Shown here: piece after piece, positions 54,464 through 63,273 of the stretch
Numbering within the stretch: the first letter of the stretch is position 1
Layout: every line of letters begins with the position of its first letter
Source: Ignavibacteriota bacterium
Lineage (GTDB): Bacteria > Bacteroidota > Ignavibacteria > Ignavibacteriales > Melioribacteraceae
Length of the DNA: 64,000 bases
Assembly: GCA_002698995.1 (NCBI GenBank)
Contig: PAAX01000020.1
Location: 1-64,000 of the forward strand
Reading direction: 5' to 3'
The notes under the pieces: generated by a model
Told to the model about the DNA's origin: nothing
What the model saw: the letters and a program-made list of their open reading frames with translations, nothing else
Database searches by the model: none
Made by a program: the position numbers and the translations under genes

Positions 54464-55783
54464 TTGGTCTATTTATTACTAAATATTATATCAATTCCTT
54501 CACTTTGGTTAAGTAAATACCTATTTAAAAAATGGATCAATCCTCTTTCTGTGTATGTGATCATATGGTATTTCTTAATATCATTTTATCATTTAAAATT
54601 AATTAATTATAATGACTTAAGTTTTGAAACTTGGTACATAATAATTATCACATATATTGCGTATTTGTTAGGAATAACCACATATTTCATAGCAAATAAT
54701 ACTAATACTGATAAAAAATCTCGAAAAAACATAAAAAATAGCCAAAAGCTTTCAATTTTATTTGAAAATTCACAAATATCATTTTATCTGACATTATGTT
54801 TTGGCATTATTGGTTTAATTGGTGCATTGCAAGCATGGACCGTTTTGCTAAAATTGTATGGGACGGTTACAGAAATTCTTTTGCATTTGGGAGCTTTATA
54901 CCAGATGCGTGTTAGAGGCGATCTAGAAGGGATGTTGCCTTATACTTCTATATTTTCTTATGCGGGAATCTTTTTTGCTGGAATCAATAGCGGAATAAAA
55001 GGTAAGATCACATTAATTTCTATTATCCCATTAGGAGCACTAATAATTAAGGAAATCGCAATAGTTGGAAGGGCAGGAATCTTATTTGGATTTATTGAGT
55101 ACGGTTTAGTTTTCTTGTTTGTAATATTATATTTGAATGAGAGAAAAATCAAATCAAAAAATTCTAAAACAAAACTTATTGTTACAACATTGCTTGCGTT
55201 AGTTTTATTTATTGGTTCCATAACTTTTATTAAAAATTTACGTGGTGGACATAAGACTTTTACTGGGCAAACACGAAGTATTCAAAAAATGGAAGATTCA
55301 ATATTCATAACACCGTCTATTTATTTGTATTTAAGCGCACATATAGGGGTTTTAAATAAATATCTCGAAATGAATAATGAGGAGATGAGGTTTGGTGAGA
55401 ACACATTTCAATTTGTCTACAACATATTAAGTAAATTTAATATTGTGCAAAAACCATCAGGTTACCAGAAAGGATATTATATTCCTGTATGGGTTAATAC
55501 TGGCACATTTATAAGAGAATTGCTGGTTGATTTTGGAATTCATGGACTATTAATTTTTGTATTTTTATTAGGACTAAGTATTACTTTATGTTGGGTTCAG
55601 TTTTTTGATAACTCTAAATTAATATATTTTGCAATTTTGATTTTCTTATTTATCATTGTTGCTTTTTCATTCCTCATGATGATTACTCGTTTAGCAAATT
55701 GGTTCCTTAGTTTGGGACTAATTTTAATAACATTAAATATAATTGATAGATTTAATAGTTATAGAAAAGAAGTTGATAAATGA
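54464..55783 (+). CDS. wzy: Wzy-like oligosaccharide repeat-unit polymerase
   Basis: A 439-aa integral membrane protein with about 11-12 helices, a long loop at about 260-330 (GGHKTFTGQTRSIQKMEDSIF ... FGENTFQFVYNIL) and no soluble domain. This is the pattern of O-antigen/EPS polymerases, which are identified by topology and locus rather than sequence. It should join lipid-linked repeat units in the periplasm. TTG start at 54464, 11 bp after wzz; a four-base overlap joins it to the next flippase gene. Confidence 0.75.
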   Translation: MVYLLLNIISIPSLWLSKYLFKKWINPLSVYVIIWYFLISFYHLKLINYNDLSFETWYIIIITYIAYLLGITTYFIANNTNTDKKSRKNIKNSQKLSILFENSQISFYLTLCFGIIGLIGALQAWTVLLKLYGTVTEILLHLGALYQMRVRGDLEGMLPYTSIFSYAGIFFAGINSGIKGKITLISIIPLGALIIKEIAIVGRAGILFGFIEYGLVFLFVILYLNERKIKSKNSKTKLIVTTLLALVLFIGSITFIKNLRGGHKTFTGQTRSIQKMEDSIFITPSIYLYLSAHIGVLNKYLEMNNEEMRFGENTFQFVYNILSKFNIVQKPSGYQKGYYIPVWVNTGTFIRELLVDFGIHGLLIFVFLLGLSITLCWVQFFDNSKLIYFAILIFLFIIVAFSFLMMITRLANWFLSLGLILITLNIIDRFNSYRKEVDK

Positions 55784-56427
55784 GTTTTACAATTAAGTCT
55801 GTGAGAAATAATTTATTTTCTGTTACATTTGCTCAATTTGCTTCTTTTTTTCTAAATATAATAACATTTGGTATTATAGCAAGAGTTCTTTCAGTAGAAG
55901 ACTATGGTAAATTTAATTATTTACTAGCTATAGTTGGGTTTACTGCAAAATTTATTGATTTGGGAATCAATCCGATTGTTTTAAGAGAATCAGCAAAGAA
56001 CAATAGATTTAGTGAGTATATAGGTTCTGTTTTTTATGTAAAAAGTCTATTGATAATATTATTGTTGGTGTTTGTTAATATATTCTCTTTCCTAGTTATT
56101 AATACTATGACTGAAAAGATTTTACTTAATTTGTTAATTATTAATATATTTTTTTCTAATAAATATACTAATATTAGAGAATTATTAGTGATTCCATACA
56201 AAATTTGCTTAAAAATGGAATTTCCAATGATATTGGTTTTGATCGATAATATATTGCTACTAATTATTTCAATATTCCTAAAAGAATCTGAGCATGCTCT
56301 TTTGTATTTTGGATTGATATATTTGGGTACAAATATTCCTTCAAATGTAATTTTATTTATTGTGTTGATAAAAAAAAATGAAATCAAATTTTTATTTAAT
56401 AAGGATTTTTTTTTTTCGCTTACTTAA
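55780..56427 (+). CDS. wzx: Wzx-type flippase, N-terminal part (gene split by frameshift)
   Basis: 215 aa covering the first six helices of an MVF/PST flippase (FAQFASFFLNIITFGIIARVLS, FIDLGINPIVLRES, PYKICLKMEFPMILVLIDN). It aligns with the intact paralogue at 59641, then runs into KDFFFSLT and a stop just after an 11-T run. Removing one T joins it in frame to the next segment (KDFFFRLLKMAFPIYG), giving 486 aa, close to the paralogue's 477. As written it is truncated. This could be a true mutation, a phase-variable or slippage-corrected gene, or a sequencing error. Confidence 0.8.
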   Translation: MSFTIKSVRNNLFSVTFAQFASFFLNIITFGIIARVLSVEDYGKFNYLLAIVGFTAKFIDLGINPIVLRESAKNNRFSEYIGSVFYVKSLLIILLLVFVNIFSFLVINTMTEKILLNLLIINIFFSNKYTNIRELLVIPYKICLKMEFPMILVLIDNILLLIISIFLKESEHALLYFGLIYLGTNIPSNVILFIVLIKKNEIKFLFNKDFFFSLT

Positions 56428-57241
56428 AATGGCTTTCCCTATTTATGGTTATGTTTTATTAATGATTATTTACACACAAATTGACACTATTCTTATTGGA
56501 ATATTTAATGGAGATAATTCAGTTGCTTTATACAGTACTGCTGTTAGATTATCTAATCCATTTATTATTTTTGCTTCAGCAATTACAATCACTTTTTTCC
56601 CAATAATTGTTAATAAACTTAAAGAGAAAAAGGATGTAGCAAAAATTATTGGGTCTGTTGTTTCTTTGCTAATACTCTTTTCCTCTACAATTTCGCTGTT
56701 TATATTTTTTTACTCAAAGGACATTATTAGAATTGTATTTGGTGAAAACTATATGGAAGCATCAGAGCCATTGCAGTTTTTGGGGATTTCAATAATTTTC
56801 CTTTTTATTAATTTCTTCTTAGTTGATTTGTTGACAGCGTTTGAAAAACAAAAGAATAATTTTATTTATGGAATATTAATTAATTTATTATCCTTGCCAT
56901 TTTATTTTATTTTTTTGCCAGAATATTCTTATGTAAGCGCTAGTATTATTAAACTGTCTGTTATTTTCGTTGGGAGTATCTATTTGTTTTTAAGTGTAAA
57001 TAGAATAGTGAAAATCAGAATTCATATTTTTAAATTAATGATTTGGTTCTTTTTAAATTTCATTGTTTTCTCTTTTTTGCAGAATCTTAACCTTTATTAT
57101 GCAATTTTTATAGAGTGTATATTCGTTTCAATTTCCATTTTGATCTTACGCGTACTTACATATGACGAAATTATGACAATTCTTAGTATGCTTAACATTG
57201 AAAAATTTATGAATAAATTTAGTTTTTGGGTTGAGAAATGA
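56378..57241 (+). CDS. wzx: Wzx-type flippase, C-terminal part (gene split by frameshift)
   Basis: The remaining helices of the flippase begun at 55780, in the +1 frame. Family-like segments are IIYTQIDTILIGIFNGDNSVALYSTAVRL and FFLVDLLTAFEKQKNNFIYG, which parallel the intact copy (VDLIILNYLNSSYDAGIYS; FALDLLTAHDKQRNNFLYA). The overlap with the first part (56378-56427) is the frameshift zone; the first plausible independent ATG is at 56429 with no clear ribosome site. It ends in an ATGA overlap with the next glycosyltransferase. Confidence 0.75.
   Translation: MKSNFYLIRIFFFRLLKMAFPIYGYVLLMIIYTQIDTILIGIFNGDNSVALYSTAVRLSNPFIIFASAITITFFPIIVNKLKEKKDVAKIIGSVVSLLILFSSTISLFIFFYSKDIIRIVFGENYMEASEPLQFLGISIIFLFINFFLVDLLTAFEKQKNNFIYGILINLLSLPFYFIFLPEYSYVSASIIKLSVIFVGSIYLFLSVNRIVKIRIHIFKLMIWFFLNFIVFSFLQNLNLYYAIFIECIFVSISILILRVLTYDEIMTILSMLNIEKFMNKFSFWVEK
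56406..56416 (+). repeat. Homopolymer run of 11 T inside the flippase gene
   Basis: Eleven consecutive T residues at the point where the two flippase frames meet. A 10-T version restores one continuous 486-codon frame. Such runs are classic sites of replication or transcription slippage and also of assembly error. Confidence 0.9.
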
Positions 57242-58161
57242 TATCTGTAATTTATATATATTATAATTCTTCTGATGTAATTTTCAATTCAATAGACTCC
57301 GTGCTTAAAAGTGATTATAAGTATGGAGTGGAAATAATTATTGTTGTTAATAAATGTTCTGATATACCAATTGAACAACTAAAATATTATTCTGATAAAA
57401 TTATTGTAATTCAGAATAAAGAAAATCTTGGATTTGGCCGAGCAAATAATATCGGAGTGCAAAACTCAAAAGGTGAATTTACATTAATTCTTAATCCAGA
57501 CACTATAGTAAAAGAGAATGTCTTTTCTTATTTGATCAATAAAATGAATGAAGATTCTCAAATTGGATTATGTACAAGTAAATTGATTAACGAACTAAAT
57601 CAAATCCAAAGAACCTCAATTTATAAAAAATACAATCTAATCTATTTGTTTATAGAATATTTCTTTATTAACAAAATTCCGATAATTAAATATATTTCAA
57701 AAAATTATATTTACTCTTCAGATGATTACAATAAAAATCAGTTCCCTGAAGTTATATCAGGAGCTTTTATTTTAATAAGAAAAAAAATATACGAAAAATT
57801 AGGTGGATTTGATGAAGATTTTTTTATGTACGGAGAAGATCATAATTTATGTTTAAGAGCAAATAAAATGACAAAAATTGGATATTTTCCCGAAGTTGAA
57901 GTAATTCATTTTGGAGCTCATTCACTTGGGAACAATCCTTCAGAGTATAAATTAGGTCTGATGATAGATAGTTTATTTTTAAACAATTCAAAAATATTCC
58001 ATCCGATTAAAGTATTTGTTTTTAAAATTTTATTGTTACTAAATTCAGTTTTATTTTGGCCAACAAGTTTTTTTCTAAGTAACTCAACGCATAAAAAAAT
58101 GTTAGCAATTAGAAGCAAGCTAATATTAAAAAAAATATTATTTAGTAAAAATGGAAAATAA
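57238..58161 (+). CDS. Glycosyltransferase family 2 (WbbL/rhamnosyltransferase-like)
   Basis: A 307-aa GT-A enzyme. N-terminal ISVIYIYYNSSDVIFNSIDS, NKENLGFGRANNIGV, the nucleotide-binding LILNPDT (the DxD-equivalent) and GAFILIRKKIYEKLGGFDEDFFMYGEDHNLC. This signature is typical of dTDP-rhamnose-type transferases, which agrees with rfbB in the locus, but donor and acceptor are not shown. ATGA overlap with the flippase and a further overlap with the next gene. Confidence 0.88.
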   Translation: MISVIYIYYNSSDVIFNSIDSVLKSDYKYGVEIIIVVNKCSDIPIEQLKYYSDKIIVIQNKENLGFGRANNIGVQNSKGEFTLILNPDTIVKENVFSYLINKMNEDSQIGLCTSKLINELNQIQRTSIYKKYNLIYLFIEYFFINKIPIIKYISKNYIYSSDDYNKNQFPEVISGAFILIRKKIYEKLGGFDEDFFMYGEDHNLCLRANKMTKIGYFPEVEVIHFGAHSLGNNPSEYKLGLMIDSLFLNNSKIFHPIKVFVFKILLLLNSVLFWPTSFFLSNSTHKKMLAIRSKLILKKILFSKNGK

Positions 58162-59296
58162 AAAAGACCCTAAAATATGTATTGTGAGTACAATTCATTT
58201 TTACAAAAATGCACGTGTTTTTTATAAATGCTCCGTTTCTTTACGAAAAAAATATAATGATGTAAATCTTATTATTCCTCATGAAAGTAAAACTAATTTT
58301 CTTGAAGAAGGGATTAAGATAGTTCCAATTCCATTAGCTACAACTAAAACGCAAAGATTTATTCGTAACTTTTTAATTGTTTATAAAAAAATAATAAAAC
58401 TTAAACCGGACGTAATACATTTTCATGTTCCTGAATTAGTACTAGTAATGTGGTTAATAAAGTTTAAGCTAGGCTCAAAAATTATTTTTGATGTACATGA
58501 AAACATCCCGCTTTCCTTCATCGATAAGGAATGGATTCCAAAATTTGTTAGAGTTGCAATGCCAAAAATTTATTCTTTTATTGAAAAAAAACTAACACAA
58601 AATTATGATGGCGTCATTTTAGCTGAACCGTCATATCCCAAAAATTATAAAACAAAAGTAATTGAACTTCTGAATTATCCTATTTTACCCAAAGAAAAAT
58701 CTTTAATCAAAAAAGATTTTTCAAATGAGATCAATTTTGTATATGTAGGTAATGTCACCGTATTAAGAGGAGCTTTTGTTTTTATAAACATATTTAATGA
58801 ATTATCAAAAAAATTTTCAAACATTACACTTACAATTGTTGGTAATTTTGCTCCGATAAAATTGAAGAGTGATTTACAAAAGTATATTGTTGCAAATAAT
58901 TTATCAGATAAAGTAATAGTGACTGGCGAACTACCGCTAATCGAAGTTTTTAATATTTTGGAAAATTCTCATTTTGGATTTGCATTGTTAAAGCCAATTG
59001 GAAATTATTTAGAATCTCTATCTACTAAAATATTTGATTATATGGTTAAAGGTGTTCCTTATATTGTTTCTGATTTCCTAATTTATCAGAAATATACAAT
59101 TGATGAAAATACTGGTGTTGTTAGTGATTTTGATGATATACAAAAATCAGTAAATATTATTTCTGAATTATTAAACAACAGAAGTAAATTGTATATAATG
59201 AGTGAAAATGGTAAAAGATTGGTTAATTCAAAATGGAATTGGTTAAAAGAGGAAAAAAAATTGTATGCTCTTTATGAATCAATTTTAGAAAATTGA
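58151..59296 (+). CDS. Glycosyltransferase family 4
   Basis: A 381-aa GT-B enzyme. An N-terminal acceptor domain (HFYKNARVFYKCSVSLRKKY; PDVIHFHVPELVLVMWLIKF; IIFDVHENIP) is followed by the donor domain (INFVYVGNVTVLRGAF; LENSHFGFALLKPIGNYLESLSTKIFDYMVKGVPYIVSD), where the usual E-x7-E pattern is partly replaced. It adds one sugar to the lipid-linked repeat unit. Overlaps the previous gene by 11 bp; a 344-bp gap follows. Confidence 0.87.
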   Translation: MENKKDPKICIVSTIHFYKNARVFYKCSVSLRKKYNDVNLIIPHESKTNFLEEGIKIVPIPLATTKTQRFIRNFLIVYKKIIKLKPDVIHFHVPELVLVMWLIKFKLGSKIIFDVHENIPLSFIDKEWIPKFVRVAMPKIYSFIEKKLTQNYDGVILAEPSYPKNYKTKVIELLNYPILPKEKSLIKKDFSNEINFVYVGNVTVLRGAFVFINIFNELSKKFSNITLTIVGNFAPIKLKSDLQKYIVANNLSDKVIVTGELPLIEVFNILENSHFGFALLKPIGNYLESLSTKIFDYMVKGVPYIVSDFLIYQKYTIDENTGVVSDFDDIQKSVNIISELLNNRSKLYIMSENGKRLVNSKWNWLKEEKKLYALYESILEN

Positions 59297-59640
59297 TAAA
59301 AAAGTTTTTACCATATTTAAATGAATATATTGTTCACTCGATTTATTTGATTAGGAATTTATAAAGTTTCTTAGTGCCTGAATTCTGTAAAAGGTTAATC
59401 GACAAAGAAGAAATATGAAGTACAATTTTAGAATTGGTGATATGATTTTTTTTTGTTTTTTTGAAACTGTACTTTGTTAAGTGTTTCAAAGTAAATTATC
59501 AATCATATATCAAATATATGTTAGTCATTATACTATTTATTCTATCTTGCATATTTTTAGAAGTTCTTACAATTATCTAAAAGTGTAGAAATAAAAAATG
59601 AGTATAATTTAAATTTTGAAAAGTAATAGGTGATTCATTT
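59297..59640. other. 344-bp AT-rich gap with a possible gene relic
   Basis: No intact gene. The 5' end carries a 23-codon frame (59293-59364) whose TTG overlaps the upstream stop (TTGA), as real coupled genes here do; it reads KKFLPYLNEYIVHSIYLIRN before a stop. The same frame continues in short blocks broken by further stops. The rest holds a 9-T run and no clear hairpin. A ribosome site AGGTGA (about 59629-59634) serves the next gene. This may be the scar of a lost gene. Confidence 0.5.
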
Positions 59641-61074
59641 TTGGAAATAACATCGAAAAAAATAACTAAAAATATTATATCCTTAACAAGTGGACAGATT
59701 TTATCAATTTTGCTGAATTTTATTGCTATTGCAATTGCAGCAAGATCACTAGGTCCTCAACAATTTGGATTATTCAGCAATGTATTAGCTATTATTGCAA
59801 TAATTTCAAAGTTTGCTGATATAGGATTTGCACCTATTGTCTTTAGAGAATTATCAAAAAATGAAAATGATTTTTCTTTATTAAATTCTGCTTTGTCCAT
59901 AAGAATAGTTTTATTTCTTATAACTCTGGTTGGTCTTAACATTTTTTATGTATTTAGTGCGGAAAGCAGAATAGAAATTATTATAGCTAACATTTTAATG
60001 CTTACAATAGTTGTTTCTGCAAAGATGGCAAACTTTAGAGAATTATTATCGACTCCTTTTAAAGTTCATCTTAAAATGCATTATCCAATGATTTTACTTG
60101 GGATAGATAATTTATTTCTTTTGATTGGAATTTATCTATTAATTATATCCAAAATCACCATCGTGACATTTACAATAATTTATGCTCTTTCTAATTTGCC
60201 TGGTTTTATTTTCCAACTGTTTTTCTTATATAAGAAATTTGGTTATAAATTTAAATTGATTTTTAGTGATTGGAAGTGGTTGATAGAGCAATCAATTCCA
60301 ATTGGCGGATTTGTTGTTTTGATGGCAATTTTTCAACAAGTAGACTTAATAATTCTAAATTATCTAAACAGTTCTTATGATGCGGGTATATATTCCATTG
60401 CGCTTAGATTATCAATGCCGTTAAATATTATTCCTACTTCAATTGTTATAACAGTTTTTCCAATAATTGTAAAAAAAATGAGTGATCGAAATGATATTTC
60501 CGAAATAAATAAGTTTGTCTTCAAAGTACTGTTTTTTATTTCTTTTGCAATTTCTATAATATTTTATTTTAAGGCTAGTGAATATATAGTTTTAGCTTTT
60601 GGTGATAGTTATTTCGAAAGTTTTTTGTCATCTAATATTTTACTTATTTCACAAATATTTTTATTCTTTAATTTTTTTGCCTTGGATTTGCTTACTGCGC
60701 ATGATAAGCAGCGGAACAATTTTTTGTACGCTACAATCCTAGTAATCAGTAACATTACTCTAGCTATATTTTTCATTCCAGCGTATAATCATAATGGAGC
60801 TGCAGTAGCAAAACTTATAACAACTTTTGCCGGATTCATATTTCTATCATTTATAATGAAAAAAAATAATATTGAATTTAATTTTATTAATATTCGCGTC
60901 ATTTTCTGGAGTCTTATCTCAATATTGATTTTATATGGAATATCATTTTGGGGCCTATTCATTTACACTATTTTAGCTCCAATTGTAATTTTGGCAATAA
61001 CAATTCTAATTGGATTTTTCAATAAAACAGAAATTAATTTCATTAAGAAAATTATTGGAATTAAAGTTTCGTAA
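59641..61074 (+). CDS. wzx: Wzx-type polysaccharide flippase (intact paralogue)
   Basis: A 477-aa MVF/PST-family protein with 12-14 helices. N-terminal ISLTSGQILSILLNFIAIAI and RSLGPQQFGLFSN are typical of the family. It moves lipid-linked repeat units to the periplasmic face. It resembles the frameshifted flippase at 55780 along its length (FKVHLKMHYPMILLGIDN vs YKICLKMEFPMILVLIDN), so the two are paralogues. TTG start, with AGGTGA a few bases upstream; no ATG leaves the N-terminus intact. One-base overlap with the next glycosyltransferase. Confidence 0.9.
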   Translation: MEITSKKITKNIISLTSGQILSILLNFIAIAIAARSLGPQQFGLFSNVLAIIAIISKFADIGFAPIVFRELSKNENDFSLLNSALSIRIVLFLITLVGLNIFYVFSAESRIEIIIANILMLTIVVSAKMANFRELLSTPFKVHLKMHYPMILLGIDNLFLLIGIYLLIISKITIVTFTIIYALSNLPGFIFQLFFLYKKFGYKFKLIFSDWKWLIEQSIPIGGFVVLMAIFQQVDLIILNYLNSSYDAGIYSIALRLSMPLNIIPTSIVITVFPIIVKKMSDRNDISEINKFVFKVLFFISFAISIIFYFKASEYIVLAFGDSYFESFLSSNILLISQIFLFFNFFALDLLTAHDKQRNNFLYATILVISNITLAIFFIPAYNHNGAAVAKLITTFAGFIFLSFIMKKNNIEFNFINIRVIFWSLISILILYGISFWGLFIYTILAPIVILAITILIGFFNKTEINFIKKIIGIKVS

Positions 61075-62033
61075 TGGAAAAACGTGTATCTATAGTTATT
61101 CCTGCTTTCAAGGAAAAATTTCTTACCATTGCCATTCAAAGCGTACTTCAACAGACGTATAGTAATTTCGAATTAATAATACTCAATGATAATCCTGCTT
61201 CTAATATTAATTCAATTGTTTCCGAATTTAATGATGACAGAATTGTTTACTTGAAAAATTCTGAAAATCAAGGAGGCAAAAATTTAATTTCTGTTTGGAA
61301 TAGTCTGCTTGAAAAAGCAAAGGGTGAATTTTTTGTTATGTTTTCTGACGATGACATAATGAATAAAGATTTTATTTCAGAAATGATTTCGCTTAGTAAT
61401 ATTTACCCTACCGTGAATATATTTCATTGCAGAGTTAAAGTAATTGACGAAAGCAATACTGCAAAATATTTTGTTCCAAGTTCACCAGCGTTTGAAACTG
61501 CCATTGATTTTATTTGGCATAGAATCAAGAATTATAGTCAATTTTTTGTACCGGATTTTATGGTGAGAACAGCTGCACTTAAACAAATTGGTGGATTTGC
61601 AGATATAGAAAATGCTTGGGCTTCTGATGATTTGACTTGGTTTAGACTTGCAAATAATGGCGGAATTGCTGCAACTTCAAAAGTTTTGTGCAGTTGGAGA
61701 GAATCTAATTATAATATTTCTCAAGTTGGAAACCCAATTTCTAAATTGAGAGCGATTAATAATTATCATAAACTACTTAAAAGTTTTATTGAAAATGAAT
61801 TGATTTTTGATCAAGATCAACAAGAAATATTTAATGATCTCAAAATGAATTTGAAGAAAAAATTAGTAACTGATTTTGGAAATGCCCTTAAATCATCTTC
61901 ACCAAACAGTATTCCGGGTATTATTAGAGTTATATTTTTATGGATAAAAAATCATAAAGAATTTAATATTCCTTTTGAAGGATTAATGTGGGGAATATTT
62001 TTGCTTATAAAAGGTTTTAGAAATAATAAATGA
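61074..62033 (+). CDS. Glycosyltransferase family 2
   Basis: A 319-aa GT-A enzyme. It opens RVSIVIPAFKEKFLTIAIQS, has LIILNDNPAS, the metal-binding FSDDDIM (DDD in the DxD position), and TAALKQIGGFADIENAWASDDLTW toward the C-terminus. Single domain, cytosolic or membrane-associated. Donor sugar not evident. Starts in a TAATG overlap with the flippase and ends in an ATGA overlap with the next gene. Confidence 0.9.
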   Translation: MEKRVSIVIPAFKEKFLTIAIQSVLQQTYSNFELIILNDNPASNINSIVSEFNDDRIVYLKNSENQGGKNLISVWNSLLEKAKGEFFVMFSDDDIMNKDFISEMISLSNIYPTVNIFHCRVKVIDESNTAKYFVPSSPAFETAIDFIWHRIKNYSQFFVPDFMVRTAALKQIGGFADIENAWASDDLTWFRLANNGGIAATSKVLCSWRESNYNISQVGNPISKLRAINNYHKLLKSFIENELIFDQDQQEIFNDLKMNLKKKLVTDFGNALKSSSPNSIPGIIRVIFLWIKNHKEFNIPFEGLMWGIFLLIKGFRNNK

Positions 62034-63238
62034 AGATTTTATACATTGCTCCTAAAAATCCAATCCCTCCAAACGAAGGAGGAAAAATTGCAATTCTTGG
62101 TAATGTGAAATATCTCAATGCAAGAGATCATATAATCGATTTTGTTTATTATTCTAATAAGTCTGATGCATCAAAAAATGAATTACAGAAATATACAAAT
62201 TCAATTATCCCGGTTGAATATAGTACGAGCAATTCAATTCTCGGAATTATAAAAAATCTTTTTTCGCCAGTCCCATATAACATTTCCAAGTATCATTCTT
62301 ATAAAATGAAAAGTGCTGTTATTAATGCTTTGCAAATAAATAATTACGACATTGTTTTTATTGAAAATCTGCACATGGGATTTTTAGTTGATGATATAAA
62401 AAACAAATTTCATATTCCTGTTTTGCTAAGACAGCATAATGTTGAAATGAAAATAATGAAGCGATTTTTTGAATCGCAAAAAAGTTCTTTGCTGCGATTT
62501 TATTCAAAACTTCAGTACAAGAAATTTTTGAAATACGAACCAAATCTTTGTTCAAAGTTTGATAAAGTTGTAATGATAACAAAGAAGGACGAAGATGATT
62601 TATTAGAACTAAATGCAAAAATAAAAACTACAGTAATTCCAGCCGGAGTTGAAAAAAGTTTATTAAGTATTCAACAAAAAGTAAAAGAGCCTTATTCAAT
62701 TTTTCATATTGGAAAATTAGATTGGTTTCCAAATATAGATGCTCTGCGGTTTTTTATCAATGATGTTTTACCTTTCTTAGTAAAGAAACAGCCAAAAATA
62801 AAATTTTACATATACGGTGGCAAACTTCCTGAAAATTTTGATATCCCAGAGGAAGTAAAAAATCATATTATTCAAAAGGGTTATGTTGATAATCTTTGGA
62901 CTGATATCGTTGATAAGCAATTGGCAGTTATTCCATTAAGAATTGGCAGCGGAATGCGTCTTAAAATAGTTGAACTTTTAGCTGCCGGACATAATATTTT
63001 AACCACTTCAATTGGTTGTGAAGGAATTAATGTAGAAGATGAAAAGCATCTTTTAATTGCTGATCAAAAAGAAGAATTTGCTAACAAAGTTATTGATTTT
63101 TTTAATGGTAAATTTGATTCGGAACAAATGATTAGAAATGGAAGAACATTAATTGAAGAACAATATCTTTGGGAAAAAATTGCTGAAAAGTTTGAGCAGA
63201 CTTTCGAAAAATTAGTTTCAGAAAATAAAAACAAATAA
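62030..63238 (+). CDS. Glycosyltransferase family 4 (GT-B)
   Basis: 402 aa. N-terminal ILYIAPKNPIPPNEGGKIAI, LLRQHNVEMKIMKRF, and donor domain IFHIGKLDWFPNIDALRFFI ... VIPLRIGSGMRLKIVELLAAG. The pattern resembles the sugar transferases of the PEP-CTERM/TIGR03087-like group, which share RQHNVE and the SGMRLK motif. Donor and acceptor unknown. ATGA overlap with the upstream gene; 35 bp separate it from the next. Confidence 0.88.
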   Translation: MKILYIAPKNPIPPNEGGKIAILGNVKYLNARDHIIDFVYYSNKSDASKNELQKYTNSIIPVEYSTSNSILGIIKNLFSPVPYNISKYHSYKMKSAVINALQINNYDIVFIENLHMGFLVDDIKNKFHIPVLLRQHNVEMKIMKRFFESQKSSLLRFYSKLQYKKFLKYEPNLCSKFDKVVMITKKDEDDLLELNAKIKTTVIPAGVEKSLLSIQQKVKEPYSIFHIGKLDWFPNIDALRFFINDVLPFLVKKQPKIKFYIYGGKLPENFDIPEEVKNHIIQKGYVDNLWTDIVDKQLAVIPLRIGSGMRLKIVELLAAGHNILTTSIGCEGINVEDEKHLLIADQKEEFANKVIDFFNGKFDSEQMIRNGRTLIEEQYLWEKIAEKFEQTFEKLVSENKNK

Positions 63239-63273
63239 AACACTTACCTCTTAACTTTTCTTATATTTATCCA

